Part shown: piece after piece, positions 60,322 to 64,000 of the stretch
Layout: each line of letters begins with the position of its first letter
How positions within the stretch are numbered: position 1 is the first letter of the stretch
Assembly: GCA_964596985.1 (NCBI GenBank)
Contig: CAZQWG010000003.1
Coordinates: 255,068-319,067 of the forward strand
Reading direction: 5' to 3'
Length of the DNA: 64,000 nucleotides
Origin: GCA-020345945 sp964596985
GTDB taxonomy: Archaea > Thermoproteota > Bathyarchaeia > RBG-16-48-13 > GCA-020345945
Notes under the pieces: model-generated
Told to the model about the DNA's origin: nothing
The model's database searches: none
Seen by the model: only the letters and a program-made list of their open reading frames with translations
Position numbers and translations under genes: made by a program

Positions 60322-60972
60322 TTGGACGCGGAGAAAATCCTCGGTAGTATACAGGAGAACCTCGTCAATCTAGATGCCAACGGTGTTCAAGAATCGATCG
60401 AGCGGGCATTGGGTTTCGGAGTGTCTCCGTTTGAGATCTTGAAATTCGGTGTATTCAAGGGTCTGGAAATTGTTGGGGAACGGTTTGAGAGGCGAGAATA
60501 TTTCTTGCCGGAGCTCATGGTTTCAGGAGAGATTGTGAAAGAGGCTCTGCAGTTTCTCAAACCCAATACTGAAAAGGAAAAGGGTGTGTCGACCGGCAGG
60601 GTCGTCATTGGGACCGTCAAGGGCGATGTACACGACATCGGTAAAAATATTGCCGTTATGTTCTTGGAATCCCGGGGCTTTGACGTCGTTGACCTGGGGG
60701 TGGATGTTTCCCCGCGAGATTTCGTAGAAGCAGTCAAGGAATATAATCCCCAGATACTAGGGATGTCGGCTCTACTAACACATACGGCACCCATGATGGA
60801 AGAGGTGTTGAAAAAGCTGGAAGAATCCGGTCTACGGGAGAAGGTCAAAGTCGTGATCGGTGGTGCACCGGTGACCTCGAGTTTCGCGGAACGAATAGGT
60901 GCGGACTACGCTGCAAGAGATGCCTTTGACGGCGTAGCTAAATGTATTGAATGGCTTGGAGAAGTGGCTTGA
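60322..60972 (+). CDS. Corrinoid (B12-binding) methyltransferase protein, MtbC/MttC-like
   Basis: 216 residues. An N-terminal helical cap (VQESIERALGFGVSPFEILKFGVFKGLEIVGERFERREYFLPEL) precedes the cobalamin-binding Rossmann domain with GDVHDIGKNI, where D102-x-H104-xx-G107 supplies the lower cobalt ligand. Such proteins carry methyl groups between a substrate methyltransferase and an acceptor enzyme. The start is a TTG. The UroD-fold methyltransferase that follows overlaps within two bases of its stop, and an MttB-family gene lies at the window's end, so a three-part methyl-transfer system is likely. Confidence 0.93.
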   Translation: MDAEKILGSIQENLVNLDANGVQESIERALGFGVSPFEILKFGVFKGLEIVGERFERREYFLPELMVSGEIVKEALQFLKPNTEKEKGVSTGRVVIGTVKGDVHDIGKNIAVMFLESRGFDVVDLGVDVSPRDFVEAVKEYNPQILGMSALLTHTAPMMEEVLKKLEESGLREKVKVVIGGAPVTSSFAERIGADYAARDAFDGVAKCIEWLGEVA

Positions 60973-60973
60973 G

Positions 60974-62077
60974 ATGACGCCGCGAGAACGAATATTGACC
61001 CTGCTTCGCGGTAACCTCCCAGACAAGATCCCTTTCGCGCATTGCGATCGGCACTTCCCTCGAGGATGGGTGGAGAGGGAAACCAGAAACAGCGGTTTGG
61101 CTCTTCTGTGTTACCGACCATGCTATATTGAGTCTATGTCGAATGTTCAAGTGACGACAAAGACTGAGGGAAACGTACTTGCCAGGACATATAGCACCCC
61201 GGTTGGCAACCTTACTGAGAGATTGAGGTTTGGTGTTGGGTACGGTCAAGCCAGATACGGGCGTGACTGGAAGGGTGTTCAGCCACGAAGGGTAGAGTAC
61301 GCCGTTAAGAAACCAGAAGATTACGACGTACTACGCTTCATAGTGGAGAACACGCACTACGAGCCGTACTATTATCCAATCGAGGATCAAACGAAACGTT
61401 TGGGCAATGATGGAATGGTCATAGCCAAGTTGCTCTACTCGCCTTTCCAAAGGCTGTTGATACAATGGGTGGGACCAAGGCTCTATATACACCTTGCCAA
61501 GCAAAGAGAGACGATCGATGAACTATATGGTATGCTTGAGAAACGATACGAGACTGAGCTTTTCCCGATAGCTGCCGATTCACCTTCGGAGGTTGTATTG
61601 TACGGGGACAATATAGACGATGTCTTGGTCAGCCCTTCCATCTTCGAGAGATATCATCTACCGTCATATGCGAAGTGTGCAAGAATACTGCACGGCAAAG
61701 GCAAACTACTAGATGTCCATATGGACGGTAGACTCAAGGATATCGTAGCACAAGTCAGGGATTCCGATGTGGACATTGTAGAAGCCTTTACACCGCCTCC
61801 GATGGGCGACCTTCCAATAGATGAAGCCCTTTCAACGTGGGAAGACAAGATCATCTGGATCAACTTCCCTTCTACCATATCTACGTTGATGGGACCTGAA
61901 GACGTCAAGAGACATATCCTGGAGCAGTTAGAGCTCATGATCCCCGGGGAGAGGTCACTGCTTATTGCGTCCACAGAGAATTACCTTCCTGAAGAAAACC
62001 TCATGACGATGGCAAGAATCATGGAAAAAGCTGTGCTCCCGCTTTCAAAAGAAGCGATCGCAAAACTCCGAACCTGA
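60974..62077 (+). CDS. UroD-fold corrinoid methyltransferase (MtaA/MtbA-like)
   Basis: About 367 residues starting MTPRERILTLLRGNLPDKIP at the ATG two bases after the corrinoid gene's stop; the frame is open 27 bases upstream. PPMGDLPIDEALSTWEDKIIWINFPST and LLDVHMDGRLKDIV are UroD-family landmarks. Whether the zinc histidine/cysteine ligands of MtbA are all present is not certain; H in LDVHMDG is the clearest. It would move the methyl group between the corrinoid protein and a cofactor. True uroporphyrinogen decarboxylase is unlikely given the partner gene. Confidence 0.88.
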   Translation: MTPRERILTLLRGNLPDKIPFAHCDRHFPRGWVERETRNSGLALLCYRPCYIESMSNVQVTTKTEGNVLARTYSTPVGNLTERLRFGVGYGQARYGRDWKGVQPRRVEYAVKKPEDYDVLRFIVENTHYEPYYYPIEDQTKRLGNDGMVIAKLLYSPFQRLLIQWVGPRLYIHLAKQRETIDELYGMLEKRYETELFPIAADSPSEVVLYGDNIDDVLVSPSIFERYHLPSYAKCARILHGKGKLLDVHMDGRLKDIVAQVRDSDVDIVEAFTPPPMGDLPIDEALSTWEDKIIWINFPSTISTLMGPEDVKRHILEQLELMIPGERSLLIASTENYLPEENLMTMARIMEKAVLPLSKEAIAKLRT

Positions 62078-62124
62078 CGGAAACAGCTTCTAGGAACTCA
62101 GCACCCTGCGTCGCCAGTATTCTC

Positions 62125-63177
62125 TCATCCCATGACTTCTCTCATCAATCTAAGCATGGATCGACCTAGGACATTCTCGATATCCCGGTCAGAATATCCT
62201 CGGGCCACCATCCCCCGAGTGATGTTGATCAGTTTTGTGGTATCCTCTAAGCCTTTGGGATAATCGAAGGTCTCTCCCGAATCGTAGGCCATTCCTGTAA
62301 GAGCACCCCGCATTACCTCCAAACAGTAGTCGATGAAATCGGGACCCAACCCTATGTGTCTGGATCCGACTAGATCAACAAAATGATCTATATGGTCCAG
62401 CACATTCTCCACCGTCGCATCTTTCTTGGCTACGAACTGAGGGAGGAAGCAGACGCCAATTACTCCCCCCTTCGATGCGATAGCCATTGCCTGTTCATCT
62501 GTGATATTGCGGGGATGGTCTATCAACGATTTCGCCGAGGTATGAGACATGTAAATCGGCTTTTTAGAGACTTCCAATGTTTCCTCCAATCCGCGACTGT
62601 TGATATGCGAGGTATCGATCAGCATCCCCAACCGGTTCATCTCGTGGATCATGGTTTTACCGAATTCGGTCAACCCTGCGTTTCTCTGCTCGTAGATCCC
62701 GTCACAGACGTTGTTTCGGTAGTTCCAAGTCAACTGTATCTCTCGAAGCCCAAGTCGATAGAAATTCCTTAGATTTCCCAGCTCGCTTTCGACCGGTTCG
62801 GCACCTTCGAAGCCAAGTAGAACAGCAATCCTCTGGTCTTTTTTGGCTTCTTCAACCCCCTTTCTAGAGGTTGCCAACATGAATTGGTTGGAACAGGCTT
62901 CGATCTCACCCAGCATGATATCCATCATACGCATGCCGGCTTCCAAATAGTTCCCGCGGAAGGATGGATAGTGCATGATGTGCGCTAGGGTCGAAATCCA
63001 AATGGCGTCTACACCCCCCGCCTTCAGAGCTGGGTAGAAGACTTTTCCCAATACCTGCGTCTCACCGTAGTAATGTCTTCGAATTACCTCGCATGAGATA
63101 TCAGAATGCATATCGAAGACAACGCATTGCTGATGCAGTTCTCTAGCCTTCTCCTCCTGACTCTTATCCAGTCTCAT
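62125..63177 (-). CDS. Membrane dipeptidase-type metalloenzyme (peptidase M19)
   Basis: 350 residues. The metal ligands of renal dipeptidase are readable: HxD in FDMHSDI, the bridging glutamate in GFEGAEPVE, histidines in DTSHIN and MSHTSA, and the aspartate in GLGPDFID. M19 enzymes cleave dipeptides, and microbial relatives act on D-amino-acid or other amide substrates. No signal peptide is seen, so it is cytoplasmic. It converges on the methyltransferase gene. A role in releasing a methylated amine or amino acid is only suggested by position. Confidence 0.88.
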   Translation of the reverse strand: MRLDKSQEEKARELHQQCVVFDMHSDISCEVIRRHYYGETQVLGKVFYPALKAGGVDAIWISTLAHIMHYPSFRGNYLEAGMRMMDIMLGEIEACSNQFMLATSRKGVEEAKKDQRIAVLLGFEGAEPVESELGNLRNFYRLGLREIQLTWNYRNNVCDGIYEQRNAGLTEFGKTMIHEMNRLGMLIDTSHINSRGLEETLEVSKKPIYMSHTSAKSLIDHPRNITDEQAMAIASKGGVIGVCFLPQFVAKKDATVENVLDHIDHFVDLVGSRHIGLGPDFIDYCLEVMRGALTGMAYDSGETFDYPKGLEDTTKLINITRGMVARGYSDRDIENVLGRSMLRLMREVMG

Positions 63178-63278
63178 TCTGTCTCCCCTTCAAGACAATT
63201 GTCTCGACTGTAACCTTGACGCGATATAAAACTGGATTCCTCCCTATCTAACGGTAGTGTGCTCCATCTGACAAAGTA

Positions 63279-63827
63279 TTAGTGGGGACCAACAGGTCCT
63301 ACGACGAATTCGCAGTAGGGATCTCCTCTCGAAAGACAACGAGTTTCTATGCCCATGACTTCCATTCCGTTATCGCTCTCTTCTGCAAGGAACTTAATTG
63401 ATCCGGCTAGGGCTCCTGCCCAGACATGGCAGACGCTTCGTCCGGTTCTTCCGTATTCTTCCGAGATTGCCGAATGGTTCAACCGGACGCGGCCTTCGCC
63501 CCTATCTTCGACAAGCTGCAGGATCTCGAATTCCCCCCAACCTCTCGCCGACAGACTATCTAGATATTGCTGTAAGAGATCTTTCCCAGCTATCGTATAG
63601 ACCTCCTTAGAGTTTCCCATGTACCTGTAGGCACTATCGAAAGCTGCCTCGTAGAAGACGCGCCACGCAGCATCGGTTCCCGATACCTCCTCGACTTTCT
63701 TCTGAATATTTACGAAGAACATTCGAGGCGTCAGAATCATGGGAAGGTTCGCTAGAACCAGTCTATGATTCTCGTCCATAGTAAGTCCAGCCTTGATTTG
63801 ATTGATGTTCTTCTCCCAACTTCTCAA
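63279..63827 (-). CDS. V4R-domain-like sensor protein
   Basis: 182 residues. The C-terminal part EFEILQLVEDRGEGRVRLNHSAISEEYG...RSVCHVWAGALAGSIKFLAE and EVMGIETRCLSRGDPYCEFVV have the V4R pattern, with the closing cysteine pair C167 and C174. The N-terminal part may be a small ligand-binding lobe. V4R domains bind hydrophobic ligands and regulate enzymes or transcription. It follows the MttB-family gene on the same strand by 31 bases, so it may report on the methyl-transfer system. Confidence 0.75.
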   Translation of the reverse strand: MRSWEKNINQIKAGLTMDENHRLVLANLPMILTPRMFFVNIQKKVEEVSGTDAAWRVFYEAAFDSAYRYMGNSKEVYTIAGKDLLQQYLDSLSARGWGEFEILQLVEDRGEGRVRLNHSAISEEYGRTGRSVCHVWAGALAGSIKFLAEESDNGMEVMGIETRCLSRGDPYCEFVVGPVGPH

Positions 63828-63857
63828 AACACAACCTCCTAATCGACAAGAGTCTTA

Positions 63858-64000
63858 TCATTCTGGAGCTTGCTCAACTCTCTCAGCCTCCTCAATTATC
63901 TGAGAGATCTGCTCCCTCGTATTCTTTGGAACCGGTCTAACCTGATGGGTGTCGATTATCTTCTTTGCTTTCTCTCGTGCACGTTCGGTGAGGGTTCTGG
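63858..64000 (-). CDS. MttB-family trimethylamine methyltransferase, 3' end only
   Basis: The last 46 codons of a gene running off the window. The protein end (RAREKAKKIIDTHQVRPVPKNTREQIS...EEAERVEQAPE) matches the C-terminus of the MttB family, which demethylates trimethylamine or quaternary amines such as glycine betaine using a corrinoid protein. Whether the full protein carries pyrrolysine cannot be told. It is the first gene of the same strand unit as the V4R gene and converges on the corrinoid/UroD pair. Confidence 0.6.
   Translation of the reverse strand, partial: RTLTERAREKAKKIIDTHQVRPVPKNTREQISQIIEEAERVEQAPE

Noticed and set aside
60974..62077. Uroporphyrinogen decarboxylase for heme or siroheme synthesis
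   Set aside because: It directly follows a corrinoid protein and lacks tetrapyrrole neighbours, so a methyltransferase is more likely.
1..64000. CRISPR arrays, tRNA, rRNA, insertion sequences and prophage genes
   Set aside because: No regularly spaced repeats, no tRNA T-loop/acceptor pairing in the gaps, and no transposase, integrase or phage motifs were found by reading; a dedicated search (tRNAscan, CRISPR finder, IS database) could still find something.

Overview
The window reads as archaeal chromosome. The signs are AT-rich TATA elements about 25 bases ahead of likely transcript starts, many TTG and GTG start codons, a TrmB-family regulator, Lrp-type ligand-binding proteins, RecA-superfamily (KaiC-like) and membrane-tethered winged-helix proteins, soluble HdrABC, a UbiA/polyprenyl synthase/geranylgeranyl reductase set, an F420-type luciferase-fold oxidoreductase, corrinoid methyltransferase parts and a tungsten aldehyde:ferredoxin oxidoreductase. 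An anaerobic or microaerophilic member of the TACK archaea (Bathyarchaeia-like or a relative) would fit, but no rRNA or ribosomal marker is present, so the placement is an inference. One 100-base run of N marks an assembly gap inside a repeat gene. Layout: (1) 1-4.1 kb, metal handling: SHOCT protein, CopA copper ATPase, a PadR regulator fused to a TRASH-like metal-binding tail, and an FTR1 iron permease. (2) 4.5-8.0 kb, a FixABCX/ETF operon (etfB, etfA, flavoprotein dehydrogenase, ferredoxin-like protein). (3) 8.0-20.5 kb, isoprenoid-quinone and heterodisulfide-reductase-like electron transfer: winged-helix/RDD protein, geranylgeranyl reductase, two coupled flavin-oxidase-fold proteins, polyprenyl synthase, MenA-like UbiA, an HdrA with a degenerate MvhD-like tail, HdrC, HdrB, two Lrp-type proteins and a MenG/UbiE-like methyltransferase. 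(4) 21.4-32.8 kb, sulfur assimilation: APS/PAPS reductase, an operon of siroheme sulfite reductase, TusA, cysteine synthase and lipoate ligase, an ECF S-like membrane protein, a MoaD/ThiS-like sulfur carrier beside a threonine-synthase-fold enzyme, a PP-loop ATPase, an E1-like ThiF protein, and two paralogous small HTH regulators with clustered cysteines. Related inverted repeats built on TTATAAC/GTTATAA lie in front of the reductase, the sulfite reductase operon and one regulator, with a weaker relative before the ThiF gene; this looks like a coherent regulon. (5) 33-46.4 kb, mixed accessory genes: V4R and GYD proteins, membrane polysaccharide deacetylase-like protein, LarA-like protein, amidohydrolase, YHS proteins, CBS protein, DUF362 protein, OsmC, TrmB regulator and small cysteine-rich proteins. 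(6) 43-57.3 kb, sugar-acid and carbonyl metabolism: two enolase-superfamily dehydratase-like proteins, aldo/keto reductase, AOR, medium-chain dehydrogenase, LLM oxidoreductase, KDG-type kinase, cyclase-family hydrolase and 2-hydroxyacid dehydrogenase. This suggests oxidation of sugar acids through 2-keto-3-deoxy intermediates. (7) 57.4-60.2 kb, a membrane-tethered double winged-helix protein with an octapeptide repeat, a KaiC-like ATPase and an unknown protein whose upstream region shares a 26-base element with a V4R gene 26 kb away. (8) 60.3 kb to the end, a corrinoid protein, a UroD-fold methyltransferase, an M19 dipeptidase, a V4R-like protein and the 3' end of an MttB-family methyltransferase, pointing to methyl-group metabolism. 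The strongest new leads are the sulfur operator/regulator set, the shared 26-base element, the HdrA with a cysteine-less C-terminal domain, and a Lrp-type gene interrupted by an exact 52-base insertion.
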